NCBI GenBank assembly: GCA_036245525.1
Contig: BTPG01000005.1
Coordinates: 214,004,179-214,068,178 of the forward strand
Length of the DNA stretch: 64,000 nt
Direction: 5' to 3'
Source of the DNA: Semisulcospira habei
Taxonomy: Eukaryota; Mollusca; Gastropoda; Semisulcospiridae
Shown piece after piece: positions 49,916-61,347 of the stretch. The notes under the pieces are model-generated. The model worked only from the letters and a program-made list of their open reading frames with translations. It did no database searches and had not been told where the DNA came from. Position numbers and translations under genes: made by a program. Position 1 is the first letter of the stretch, and each line of letters opens with the position of its first letter.

Positions 49916-50538
49916 ATCTACATAAAATAATATTTCATTTGGTATATACTGACAGAGACGATTTATGAGGAACAGATTTTTCTGTTAGCTAGCCTACCCT
50001 TTTACAGTAGACGTTTATCCATACAATTCAGTACACTGTCCCCATTTCTTTCATGCTACGCTTGACAAGAGAGGGTCTTTAGAAAGGGGACAGCCCTGTG
50101 TTGACACAGCTCGAGCATAATACCTTGTTATTGACTGTGTCACTGATTTAAAACGACACAGATAACACTTTTTATCACAGGCCTTTTAAATCTTGTCTAC
50201 CACTGTACATTGAGGTCTAGATTCACAGATTCACATGAGCTCTGTTTCACAACATTTTCGATTTCTGGGGAACTAACAGACGCATAACTCTCACTGTGTA
50301 CACACAGTACTCATATATGTATAATTTCTGTTCATAACATATCTTTAGAATTCTATGCAGTCAGATTTCAATTGACTTGACTACAAAAATTTAAGTGCAT
50401 TCATGTACACGACGCTTTGAATCAACCCATACGTGGACAAAAGCCTTTGCGTTTCTATGTATGCACACACCGTCTGTTGCTACTGGCTTTATCTGCGCAA
50501 CCAGCACCCTGGTCAGGTCGGGACCAAGTGGAACTTTC

Positions 50539-50629
<91 letters not shown>

Positions 50630-51580
50630 TCACTAACACTCACTAACACTCTGAACAACAGAGACATGCATACATAACTTACTGGTTTACAGAGCTGACG
50701 TCATACATCTCAACCGGCAAATGGTCCAATGAATAAATTATAACAAAAACAACCGGTCATTTCTAACACTAACCGGCAAGAATAAGTCCGATCCGGCCAT
50801 ACCTGATCCTTTAAATCTATCTTGGTCTTTCCAAAATGTTATGCATATCTAAATGAGCGACAACCTGACTAGACTATTTTGGGGCCTGTATTGACTGAAG
50901 GGAATGTCCTCATAGCAGGATTAAAATTGAATAGCAGGTGTCAAGAGCTGTGATCGCCTTACAAAGGGCTTTCTGCTAGCGTGCGTGGGGAACAGGTGGG
51001 TAAACAGGTCTTTCTATGAAAGGTAGATTTGATAATAAGATAATTACATAGACTGTGTGGGGCTTGTTTGCTTTAACATAGAGACCTTTAGGTGGGACAG
51101 GGTCACTACACATGACATCACAATTGATTTGTAAGACATTTCAGGCCCACTGCCAAGTGAGTGCCAACCGGCGTTATGTCTTGACTAAAACTGTAATGTT
51201 AGTATTCACAATGGTGAGCCTGAGGTTTATAACAGGGGAATGAATACAAATGAAAGCAACATGACACATTCATTGTTTTAAGGCAGTCTCTCAGCAGGTT
51301 AGAGTGACAGGGGTTGTCTCTTAATCTGTGATGCTTGCCATTTATAAGCCCACCCAAATCATTTAATAGCCCAGCAGGAATATAGCAGAAAAGCAGCAGG
51401 AAAAAAAAGCATGATTTTAGCGCATGCTGAAACCACGCTTTATACCTACTGGGACAGGGTAAGTCTTGTCTGGGGTAAACTCAAAAACTATTGACTACAT
51501 TTGCTGGAGTGGTGCAAACGTATAAAGTTACTATTCAGTGTAATTTCCTAGAAAACATGATTTTGCTTGATAACAATTAT
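49390..51580. other. P2 left terminal region, non-coding, with CA microsatellites
   Basis: CA runs at 49843-49912 and 50541-50628. No gene recognised over 2.2 kb, about twice the length of the corresponding P1 region. The inversion junction is near 51583, where the sequence upstream of the MTDGQ gene stops matching P1. Confidence 0.55.
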
Positions 51581-51602
51581 TCTTTTGTTTGTCTAATAAA
51601 AA

Positions 51603-52030
51603 TGACAGACGGACAAACCCAAGTGTTTGATGTTACAGAATGCTTCAAAGATGTTATGCACTTTACTGACTTAAAATCACGTGTGTTTGAACCCAGCTTT
51701 AAACTCTCAACACCGACAATAAGAATATACACGACATATAATGTTACTTTGGAATATTCAGATGGATTACCACATTATGATTATGAGACTGTTGATCTTA
51801 AGACAAATGCTTTTAAAGTTTATAATGCTAACAGTGGCCACTTGCGTTGGTTTGAGGTACTGTGTGAAGACATATTTAATCAATTAAGAAAACTACATTG
51901 TTACATTGAAAGTGTTACATTTAATAAAAGTGATATTACACCTGCAGGACAAGACTTCAAGACAAACACCAGGAAAGTAGTTGACTTGTTTATCATAACT
52001 ACAGATAATACAGTATTACATATGGTGTGA
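51603..52030 (+). CDS. Polinton unknown protein, MTDGQ family, P2 copy (142 aa)
   Basis: The start is ATG in TCTAATAAAA-ATG; an upstream open stretch in the same frame is not needed. It shares MTDGQ, FKDVMHFTDL, VDLKT and QLRKL with the P1 gene, but identity is visibly much lower than for the adjacent polymerase. It has a longer C-terminus (TRKVVDLFIITTDNTV). The frame is intact. Function unknown. Confidence 0.72.
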
Positions 52031-52075
52031 CAATGGTAATTTTTTTTATTTTATTATTTTGTCGGTCAAATAAAA

Positions 52076-55000
52076 ATGACGGACAATTCACAAAACCCTG
52101 GCCCATCAAACCCTGGCTAATCTAGTTTAAGAAACGTGTTTCACACAACAGACTTGCCTATATACAATAGTAACAATGTCTATGAATCAATAGAAAACTC
52201 TTTTTCTGTCATACAACAAAATCTTATCACAGGTAGTGTAAAGATTCAGATTGTTGCTAAAATAGAATTTACCAGGCTAGACGGTGAAGTGATTGTATCG
52301 TATATCTCTACAAGACAACACACAGTTAACACAAGAAGAGAATTAGAGAACGTGTTTAGAGACAGACTATTACCTGACTTCCTCCAAGCAATTGACAGTG
52401 CAAAAATGAAGGGGTCTGGTTGGCACGAAGGACATGTACATGAACTACAATTAAAGCAGTCAAGGTATCATCCTATACTAGGTAAAGCATGGTTGCCACT
52501 GCCAACAGAGGTTGCAAACAAAAAGGCTGTAGTTAACATACAGAACAATGACAATTTCTGTTTCATGTGGTGTGTGCTTGCTAAACTACACTTTGTAAAA
52601 TCAAAACCAGAACGTGTATCTAACTATACTAAATTTGTAAATGAACTCAACTTCAGTGGCATTGAGTTCCCTGTTAAAATAGAGGACATAGATTTGTTTG
52701 AAAACTAAATCCTGGTATATCTGTGAATGTGTTTGTGTGGGATAATAAATCTGAGAACAAGTTACAACCAATTAGAGTGTCCCCAATTGCCCCAACCTAC
52801 GGGCAGTCAGAAGATAAACATGTTGACATGTTATTAATCGGAGATGACAATAACTTTCACTACACAATTATCAGGAATATGTCACGTCTAATTCATGGGC
52901 ATACAACACAACGGCAAACAGGTAGTGTGTAAAAGATGTTTACAAAGGTTTTCCACCATAAACGTAGCGCACAAACACGTCCTACACTGCAGGTCAGCTG
53001 ATGACATACAAACTGTACTTAAGTATCCAGAGCCTGGTAGTCAAGTGTATTTTAAGAACTATGGGAATCAGCAAAAGCTGCCGTTTGTAGTGTAAGCAGA
53101 ATTCGAATCACTGGTTGTTCCATATGAAGGTCCTGTTCCAGAGTCATTACCAAAGACTATAAAGTTGAGTGACCAAGTGGTGTGTTCTTTTGGATACATT
53201 ATTGTTAGGTCAGACGGTTTGCATTCAGAACCTGTTATCTACAGGGGTGAAAATGCAGCATGTTTGTTTTTAACAAAAATGAGACATCTGTATAGTCAGG
53301 TAGTACAATATCTCACAACATGTCAGATGCCTTTGGTGATGACAGAAGAAGACAAACTAAAATTTGATACAGCTGTGACGTGTTGGATTTGTGAACAGCC
53401 TTTAGGGGGTGATAAAATTCATGACCATGATCACATAACTGGGCGTTACAGAGGTGCTGCACATAACAATTGTAACTTATTATTAAAAACAGATCCTAAG
53501 ACATATAAGTTACCAATATTTTTTCACAATCTCAAAGGATATGATTCACACATTATCATGCAGGCTGTAGATGAGTCGTACAAAAAAATTAGTTGCATTG
53601 CCCAGACAACGGAAAAATATTTGACTTTTAGGCTGGACAAATTAGCATTTTATGACTCCATGCAACATTTCTCTTTAGGGTTGGCTAGTCTGGCAGAAGG
53701 ACTGACTGAGTATCCAATAACAAGTAAATATTTTGAGCCAGACTTGGTTAAAAAAGGTGTGTATCCATATGAGTACATTGATCACTGGGTTGTGTTTGAG
53801 GAAAGGAGACTGCCACCAAAAGAAAAATTTTATTCCACACTAACTGGAAAAGGTATTTCTGACTCTGAATATCAACACGCACTTGATGCATGGGATAAAT
53901 TAGGGTGTCAGACAATTGGTGATTACCACGATCAGTACTTGAAAGCTGACGCTTGCTTGTTAGCAGACGTATTTGAAAGTTACCGTGAAAAGGGTTTGTT
54001 ACACTACAGACTTGACCCTGCCTGTTACATAACTAGTCCTGGCATGACATGGGATGCATTTTTGAAATCCAGTAAGATATTTATAGACCTGTTGTCTGAT
54101 CGTACGATGGGTGAAATGGTGGAACGTGGATTGAGGGGAGGGATTAGCATTGCAGCGAACAATTATGCAAAGGCCAACAACAAATATCTTGATGACCTTG
54201 GCCAGGGGTTTGACCCCTCGAGGTCAAGGTCATACATTATGTACGTAGACGCTAATAACCTTAATGGGTTCGCGATGTGTGAGTTATTGCCCTTGAAAAA
54301 CTTTTGTCTGCATGATTTGTCACAGTATGATGTAACAGACATAACAAAATATATTATGAGTCATGACCGAAACGACGCGAAGGGTTGGATCTTTGAAGTA
54401 GACCTAGAGTACCCACACCATCTACATGATTACCACAATGATTATCCGTTGGCTGTTGAGAAAATGAGTATGACGAGGAAAAAAGAAGACACCAAACTTG
54501 TACTAAATTTAAATGACAAATTTAATTATGTTTGTCACCATCGCTTGTTGCAGTTTTACATCAGACATGGGTTAGTACTAAAGAAAGTTCACAGAGGCAT
54601 TCAATTTGATCAGAGTGCTTTCGTGAAAGATTACATAATGAAGAACACAACCCTCCGTGCCAGAGACGGCAACACTGCATTTGACAAAGACTTCTTTAAG
54701 CTTATGAACAATGCTTGTTTTGGCAAGACAATGGAAAATCCTCATCACAGAAAAGATGTGAGACTGGTCACAACTGAATTGGGTGCAATTAAACTTACAG
54801 GCAAGCCACAGTACACAGGGTATAAAGAATTTCATTCATCATTGTATGCAGTGTCACTCAAAAAAAAGATTGTTAAACTGGACAAGCCAGTATTCATTGG
54901 TATGGCAATTCTGGAGTTGTCAAAACTGGTGATGCTTGAATTTTATTATGATTACTTTAAACCAAAATATCCTGACTGCCGACTGTTGTACACTGACACT

Positions 55001-55555
55001 GACTCTATGATCATTGATGTGTGTACTGAAGACTTTTATGAAGACATGAAAACAGAACTACACATGTATGACACATCTGATTACCCTAAAGACCATCCAC
55101 TGTTTAGCACACAAAACAAAAAAGTGCCTGGTAAGTTTAAGGATGAACTGAATGGTGTGCCAATAGTTGAGTACGTTGGACTGAGATCAAAAATGTATTC
55201 TATACTGCACCAAAAAGATAGTCAGTCAAAAGCCAAAGGTATCAAGAAAACAGCAATAAAAAATAAAGACATACGTCATGAACATTACAAGCAAGTGTTA
55301 GACGGTGCATTAATGCCTGATTATCCAAACAAGTCACTGAGATCAAATAAACATAATCTTGAAATGATCCAAACACATAAGAAATCTCTGGCAATAGGGG
55401 ATACAAAACGAGTGTTTTTCAGTAAGGAAAAGGCTTATGCACCTGGTCATTACAGGCTCAAGTTATCTGAAGAAATAGCAGACGAACTGGTTGATGAATT
55501 AATCGATGAGTTAGTTACTGAAATGAGTAACGGTGTCTGGGGGAATAATCTGTAA
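52076..55555 (+). pseudogene. Polinton protein-primed DNA polymerase, P2 copy, multiply broken
   Basis: The ATG at 52076 follows TCAAATAAAA. Breaks: TAA at 52118-52120 (codon 15), a 1-nt deletion near 52700, a frameshift near 52910, and TAA at 53093-53095 inside the ExoI motif, where the Asp of P1's YADFES is also changed to Glu. From 53096 to 55555 the frame is open, with the HDHDHITGRYRG cluster, NLKGYDSH, motif A (DANNLNGFAM, Tyr to Asn), MNNACFGKT and YTDTDSM. The insertion present in P1 is absent here. Confidence 0.92.
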
Positions 55556-55588
55556 TTCTTCTCTGACAAATGCCCTCTGGGGTGCAGG

Positions 55589-56000
55589 GCGGTCCGTGGC
55601 GCAGTGGTTAAGGTGCCTGCCACCAATGCTAAAGGTGCGAGGTTCGATTCCGGGTTCCGGCGTCGGATTTTTCTCCTCTAGTAAGTGTCACCGTTAATTC
55701 GGGCGGACCGTCGGGGGTTCTTTCTCCGGGTACTCCGGCTCTTCCTCCCCCTCCACTTTGGTATCAGTTTCAGCCAACTTAATAAAATTTCAAATACAAA
55801 ACGATTTCCAAATACCGTCAGTAGCTCGCTTGAGCTTGCCCTTAGCACCACGTGAATGTTCTGTGTTTACGTACAGTGTGTGAGTGAATGTGTGTGATTC
55901 ACGTGAGCGTGCTTGTTGGGTTCAGTTCGCGGCTACATTCTGCGCATTGAGTTATATTATAAATATGAGAAATGCGCCTTATAAATGCTATGCATTATTA
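55589..56000 (+). mobile_element. tRNA-derived SINE between P2 polymerase and integrase
   Basis: The head has A box TGGCGCAGTGG (55597-55607) and B box GGTTCGATTCC (55641-55651). The body has TTCTTTCTCCGGGTACTCCG, and the 3' end is GCGCCTTATAAATGC with a short ATTATTA tail. Flanking polymerase/integrase sequence matches P1 on both sides (GCAGGG before, GGTAATATATTGTTGCG after). It is not a functional tRNA gene: the acceptor arms do not pair. Confidence 0.85.
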
Positions 56001-56026
56001 GGTAATATATTGTTGCGCCAGGACCG

Positions 56027-56911
56027 TCAGGACCGGGGATTATTTTTTTTTATATTATGAACGGATGTTGACCAGATGGGGTCTGTCGCCCTGCGCTTTA
56101 TGTCATTTTCAGCTTCACCTGGTTGATATAAATATCTCACCTGTTTGGTAAATAAACTTGTGTCTGGTGCTGGGGTTGGGGTTGATCCTGTTTGTGGCTC
56201 TGTAATTGTTTTCAATTTAATAGCATCAGAAGGCTTTAAGCGCAAGCCATGGCTTTCATTGTTCATTGCTTTTATCACATGTGGTAATCTCTTAACCCAT
56301 TCTGTGTTACGCGTGTCATGCATGAGTTCCTTTGAATACTGGTAACTGAAAAGTCTTTCTGATAACTGTTTATTGAAATTTTCTACAATTGCCTGTGATC
56401 TGTGTACACCTGGAATACCGTGTCTGACCAGTACGCCATGCTTTGCAAATAACTGATTAACAGCACCCTTAAATTCTGATCCGTCATCAACTTGTACAAG
56501 TCTGGGGTATCTTAAAGGGCCTCGACCATATATTTTTGTTAATGCAGTAGCAACAGTGGTAGCAGTTTTGTCAGATATGGGTTCAGCGTCTTTGTACCTT
56601 GAAGCAATGTCAACTACAGTTAATGCATACTTGTATCGTTTCTTTCTTATTGTGTCATGTGGTAGAAACAAAAGGTCCATTTGGTGTGTGTCATTAGGTG
56701 TTGTGTTTACAAAATGAGGCCTTGTTATTTTTCTTGGAGCAGGGAGATATATCTGCCAAATTGCCTGTCTCTGTAACCATTGCTTGACTTGATTGAGTGT
56801 TATATCTCCGCCCACAGCGGCATGTAATTTCTGAATAGCTGTTTGCCCTTTCCAATAACCTGATGGTGAGTAATATATTTTTGATAGTTTATTTTCTACC
56901 CCGGGGTTCAT
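56027..56911 (-). pseudogene. Polinton integrase, P2 copy, C-terminal frameshift
   Basis: The start is ATG at 56911. The DDE motifs (HQMDLLF, QVDDGSEF, AIVENFN) are intact. One extra A in an A run near 56045 shifts the frame, and the sequence coding for the C-terminal end is cut off by the SINE. The catalytic core would still be encoded. Confidence 0.88.
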
Positions 56912-57329
56912 TTCTTCTAGCAATATAAAGTCCAGTAAAATAAACAAATGTCATTCCCACTAGAACAAAGATTATCTCTTCGTTTCTTTGTTGTGTGCTT
57001 GGTTGGTAATAGTCACTTAGTTTTGGTTTTAAGATAGACATGTCTTCACCTGTGACAAGATAGTATTCACGGATTGCTTCGTCTGTATTTGAAAACATAT
57101 GTTGTGCGTGACCCTCTAGTCTAAGTCTTTCATTGATGAAATCCAGTTTCTCAATTCTATTCTTTTCATAATCCTGTTGAGCTTGTGCAAGTTTCTCAGA
57201 CGCTTCATTGTGTCGTTTCATTTCTTCTGCAGATTCTTCTCTACCCATTTTTGAAAAGAGATAATTAGACCCACTAAAAGCCAGGGCGTTAACCATTGCA
57301 CCTCCTATCATAATAGCTATCGTCGCCAT
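56889..57329 (-). CDS. Polinton small membrane protein 4, P2 copy (146 aa)
   Basis: The same length and layout as 17411-17851 (two hydrophobic ends, charged middle, LSDYYQPS), with the same 23-nt overlap with integrase. The frame is intact. Confidence 0.75.
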   Translation of the reverse strand: MATIAIMIGGAMVNALAFSGSNYLFSKMGREESAEEMKRHNEASEKLAQAQQDYEKNRIEKLDFINERLRLEGHAQHMFSNTDEAIREYYLVTGEDMSILKPKLSDYYQPSTQQRNEEIIFVLVGMTFVYFTGLYIARRNEPRGRK

Positions 57330-57338
57330 AGTTTTTAT

Positions 57339-57569
57339 TTACATAGAAACATTTTCGGGAATAATTCCCTGCTTAACGAGAAAGTCTTTTGTCGCAATTG
57401 ACGCTGTAACGACTGCAATTAGTTTAGCGCTGTCTTCAAAGTCAAGTCTACTGAGGTCTGCTGATTTCATTTTGAGTAGACTTTTTCCCAGCATAGAATA
57501 AGCTACTGCTAATCCACTTATCACGGCAGAGTGATAGACTAGGTTTATCAAGTTCTTTGTGTCGCTCAT
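57339..57569 (-). CDS. Polinton small membrane protein 3, P2 copy (76 aa)
   Basis: Identical length to the P1 copy with a handful of substitutions, mostly conservative. The frame is intact. Confidence 0.75.
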   Translation of the reverse strand: MSDTKNLINLVYHSAVISGLAVAYSMLGKSLLKMKSADLSRLDFEDSAKLIAVVTASIATKDFLVKQGIIPENVSM

Positions 57570-57604
57570 TTTCTAAGGCAAGAAAAATTAAAATAATATT
57601 TTTA

Positions 57605-57904
57605 TTAGTGCATGATAAATGGGTCAACGGCTTTGGGTGTTAGTGGTAATGTGGCGACTTCTGGTTTTGTTTTTGGAGTGTCTGATTTTTTGGACACTGT
57701 ACGAGTCTGTGGTTTGTATTTTTTGTATAATTGATAACCTACATAACCAAATCCGACAACAAATCCGGCAATTATATATTTTGTTGTTTGAGGTTCGGGA
57801 TCAGGGTCAGACTTAGTTGTTTGTCTCTCACTTTGATGAGGGTGTCCTGTCGGTGTTGGTCCTGACGGTAGTGACGGTCCTGACGGTGGGTCATAGGCAT
57901 ACAA
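57605..57904 (-). pseudogene. Polinton small membrane protein 2, P2 copy lacking its start
   Basis: The membrane segment (YIIAGFVVGFGYVGYQLY) and basic tail match P1, but the original ATG and N-terminal coding part are gone. The frame now opens without an ATG next to the truncated small protein 1 remnant, so a deletion joined the two genes. Confidence 0.65.
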
Positions 57905-58129
57905 GAGATCGACTCAAATCACGAGTCATTAGTGAGGCAATGTGGTTCTCATATTTTAAATGAAGCTTGATTAGTTTGTCAGAGGTTAAAGATTCAATAT
58001 CCTCTGTCATGTATTGTCTTCCTAGATAAGTCTTTGACTTGCCTGAGACAATTACAGACAAAAGCCGCTGTTCTCTTTGTTCTCTACAGCATTAATATCA
58101 TTCAATAGAAGGATTTCATCAGGGTTCAT
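57905..58129 (-). pseudogene. Polinton small protein 1 remnant, P2
   Basis: It starts MNPDEILLLNDINAVENK at 58129 as in P1, then a short deletion shifts the frame to an early stop. Further homologous sequence continues to about 57905, where the C-terminal two fifths is missing. Confidence 0.65.
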
Positions 58130-58156
58130 TTATATTGTTATTTTAAAAAACAAAAA

Positions 58157-58769
58157 TTAATTTACTAACCCATACCCTGTGGGCTGATCTGTCTTTAAAA
58201 TGAGCTTTAGATGTTTAGTTGATTTCAGTTTATTTTTTACATCATCCCGTTCATGCTTATTTTGTATGACGTCATTTTCTCTTAGACAGTCTTCAAAGCT
58301 GTCACGATCCTTACAGTAAAACAAACAGATAAACTTTAACTGTTCTCGAAAATCTTTCAGTACAGCATTATATTTCTGAGTGAGAATCCATACACTAACA
58401 TTTGCGTGTCTGCCACTGAAAGCCAGTTCTGCTAAAGTGTTTCTCTTCTTGACAATGTCTTTCTCTGCTGAACAGTCATCAACAATAAACAATGTTGGCT
58501 GTCCTTCAAATTGCTTGTAAAAATATTGTAGGTAGTCATTCAGTTTTTTTCTCAGGGTCGACTAAGTATATGTTGCTGTCAGTCCAAATGAATAAACGGT
58601 TGTGATAAGCTTTGTTGTGTTTGATTGTTGGACAAAATATTACAATGTTTTCAAAATGGTGGATGTATCTTGTTTGTAATAAGTCAAGTACAAATTCAGT
58701 TTTACCACACCCTATGGCACCACAAAACAATCCACAGTGTGGATCGAGTGTCATTAAGCCCAGGTTCAT
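58157..58769 (-). pseudogene. Polinton packaging ATPase, P2 copy, 1-nt frameshift
   Basis: The start is ATG at 58769. The Walker A position reads GAIGCGKT (Thr to Ile at the third residue) and Walker B FIVDD is present. One extra base in an A run near 58545 breaks the frame between them. Confidence 0.88.
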
Positions 58770-58788
58770 TTTAATACACAATATAATT

Positions 58789-60059
58789 TTAATATATGTG
58801 TCCACTCAGTCTGCTTTCTGCAATATTGAGTTGTGCGTCATATATCAGGTACAAATATATGTTTCAACCTTCTTTTGTATCTGAATTGTTATTCCATCAC
58901 TACCATTCTCGACAGTTCATCCTGACCCATGAAGGTAGTCGTCATCTGTACTGCGAAGGTCTAGCCACAGTGCATACTTATTTGTAAGGTATTGTCCAAT
59001 CCTAACGTCATACAGATGTAGATCTTTGCACGCAATGTTTGCTGGTTTATCTCTAATCCTTCCACCCGCAAAATACTTTGTGATCTCATCGTAGTGCTGG
59101 TATGGTAACATTCCTGAAGCGTACACTTGATTAGGGCGGCCTTCGATTGTGCAGGACAAATGTGTAATCTTAGGATTGTAGAATTTTTCTGAATCCCGTT
59201 TATATGGATCTGCTGGTTCAACAAACAACATAAGAATACCTTTCAGTGACCTGGCAGGTGTGTTTAAGTTTATGTTCCACATTGGGTCGCTCTTGTCTTT
59301 TTGCATTTAACTATGTCTAATCACTCGGTCATAATAAATTGGCAGTCTTGACTGGTACTGATTTTGAATGAGTCTGGCTAGATCAGTGTGTGTGACAATT
59401 TCATATTCCAAGGAAATGTTAGAGATCTTGTATGTTGCATCTGTGGCAGATGATTTAATAACTTTGGAGTAGTCATTGAAGGTTAGTTCAAAACTCAGAC
59501 GGTCATTCAGTGCTCCTTGGTAATAAGGTAAATGAGCTGTTAGGATTTCAAACTCAAGTGGAATGTAAAACCTGGTTCCATATGTTTCTGCTATAATAAC
59601 TTCCTTTGGTACCCCAGTAGTTGTTTTGTCTCCAGCATTGATTCGAAGTTTACAAACATTATCTGGCTGTATGCCTTGATAAATACGGTCTTCTCGTTCT
59701 TTTCTTGTAAGCCAAAGATCTTTGTAACAGTAGAACACATCTGAGCCATCAAGACTAAACACTTCCTGTCCTTCAAATTTTACTTTAATAGCTTTAACAA
59801 TTGCTCTGCCAAGATTGTCAACCAGTGTTCTGTTCACATCTGCATCTGATGAAAGTTCAATATTAAATGCTAGGCGTGCAGTGCCAGGAACAATAATGTC
59901 ACTGGGGCCTAGGTTTGAAAACTTGACTGTAAGTGTTTGGTTCTGGTCTATGGTGCTAGGATTGTTTGTGATGACTATTGATTGTCTAAAGGCCTTAACA
60001 CCCAGAGGCTCACGTAGTTTTCTGTATGGGTCTAACTTTGATCCATAAGACTGTGTCAT
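58789..60059 (-). pseudogene. Polinton major capsid candidate, P2 copy, two nonsense codons and a deletion
   Basis: The start is ATG at 60059. TAA replaces TTA at 59307-59309 (after RHS), and TGA replaces CGA at 58917-58919 (after LHGSG). About 16 nt are missing near 58862 relative to P1. The rest is nearly identical. Confidence 0.75.
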
Positions 60060-60099
60060 TTTTATTATGCACAATAAAAAATAATAAATTAATAAAACA

Positions 60100-61347
60100 A
60101 TGGCAGCGGGAGGATTTAATCATGAAGATTTTGAAATGGATGACACGTATGATTTTGGTAATACAACAGATATGACAGATATGGCAGATATGACTGGTAC
60201 AAGAAATATTTACAGTTTACGTCACGAACTTTTAGAAACCAAAGTAAACTCATTTTATGATCATGTTGGTGGCCGCCCAGACAACGTAGATCCTAATCAG
60301 TTTGAACTTGATGGCAAGGGTCATTTATATTTAAATACTGTTGACAAAGGAAAAGTACTATTGACTAACAAAAAAGACCCTAGTAGGTTTAGGGCTTTAA
60401 GTACAATAAAAAATGAAGGTGGTGTTGGTGCCTTGCGTCAACTTGGTATTGGTGGGTCTCCTGTCACGCCTAGACTGGCTAGTGTTCTTCACGACATGCA
60501 AACAAAGTTGCCAACAGGGCAACAAATTGAAATGGCACCTGTAACAAGCCTACCAGAAATAGCAAACACAATGATACAAGAAACCTCATTTACTGAAGGG
60601 CAATTAAATGATGCAATGAAAACAATAGATGACCCGCCTTTGTCAATGAGGGAGATTGTGGGATTGGATAAATCACTGCAGTCAATAAGAGGTGAGATGG
60701 TTAATAATGTTGCCAAACTAGGTGAACTTGATAAACACATAGAACGTGAAAAAGAAAAACTGGCTACAGCAGACAATGGGAATCTTGACACAGAAATGAA
60801 AGAAAGAATACAACACAGATTAAATGATTTGCAGATAGAAAGATCAGGAAGGTTAGAAGCGATTAGTATTGGGAAAGAAAAACTGAAAACACAAGTTAAC
60901 AGGATTAGGGAAACTATTCAGAAAATACTTCACGAAGACACTACTCTGGCTGAGAGACTTAAAACACTTTTCAGAGAACAGGGTATCACAATTGCTAGTT
61001 TAATTACTGCTCTTGGGTTTATTATCAGTACTGTTGTGTTGGCTGTCTCCGGTGCTGGTGGACCCGCACCTCCAGCACCGGCACCTCCAGCACCACCAAC
61101 AGACCCAAAAGATTTACAGTCATGGGTAAAGAAACAGTTGTCTCACATATCAGACTTGCTTAAGAAATTGGCAGTGAAAGCAATAGATGCTTTGCCTGGC
61201 ATAATTGGCACTGTTGTCAGTTGGCTGATTACTACAGCAGCAAAGGTAGTTGGGTTTATGGCAGAACATGTGTGGGTCTTTTTGGTTACAGTAGGAGGGT
61301 TGATGGTAGGTTATTTAATGAAACAGATAAAGAAGTATAACCCCTAA
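60100..61347 (+). CDS. Polinton coiled-coil/membrane protein, intact P2 copy (415 aa)
   Basis: The uninterrupted version of 25025-26254. N-terminal acidic region (residues about 1-60), central helical part with a strongly charged coiled-coil-like stretch (about 195-260), a hydrophobic segment (IASLITALGFIISTVVLAVS, about 305-325), a Pro/Ala linker, an amphipathic LQSWVKKQLSHISDLLKKL helix, and a C-terminal hydrophobic segment (VFLVTVGGLMVGYLM) with a basic end. It diverges from P1 most in the first 130 residues. Its 3' end overlaps the convergent gene by 33 nt. No known family recognised. Confidence 0.78.
   Translation: MAAGGFNHEDFEMDDTYDFGNTTDMTDMADMTGTRNIYSLRHELLETKVNSFYDHVGGRPDNVDPNQFELDGKGHLYLNTVDKGKVLLTNKKDPSRFRALSTIKNEGGVGALRQLGIGGSPVTPRLASVLHDMQTKLPTGQQIEMAPVTSLPEIANTMIQETSFTEGQLNDAMKTIDDPPLSMREIVGLDKSLQSIRGEMVNNVAKLGELDKHIEREKEKLATADNGNLDTEMKERIQHRLNDLQIERSGRLEAISIGKEKLKTQVNRIRETIQKILHEDTTLAERLKTLFREQGITIASLITALGFIISTVVLAVSGAGGPAPPAPAPPAPPTDPKDLQSWVKKQLSHISDLLKKLAVKAIDALPGIIGTVVSWLITTAAKVVGFMAEHVWVFLVTVGGLMVGYLMKQIKKYNP

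Noticed and set aside
55589..55670. Possible tRNA gene
   Set aside because: A and B boxes are present but the acceptor stem does not pair and SINE body sequence follows; it is a tRNA-derived SINE head.
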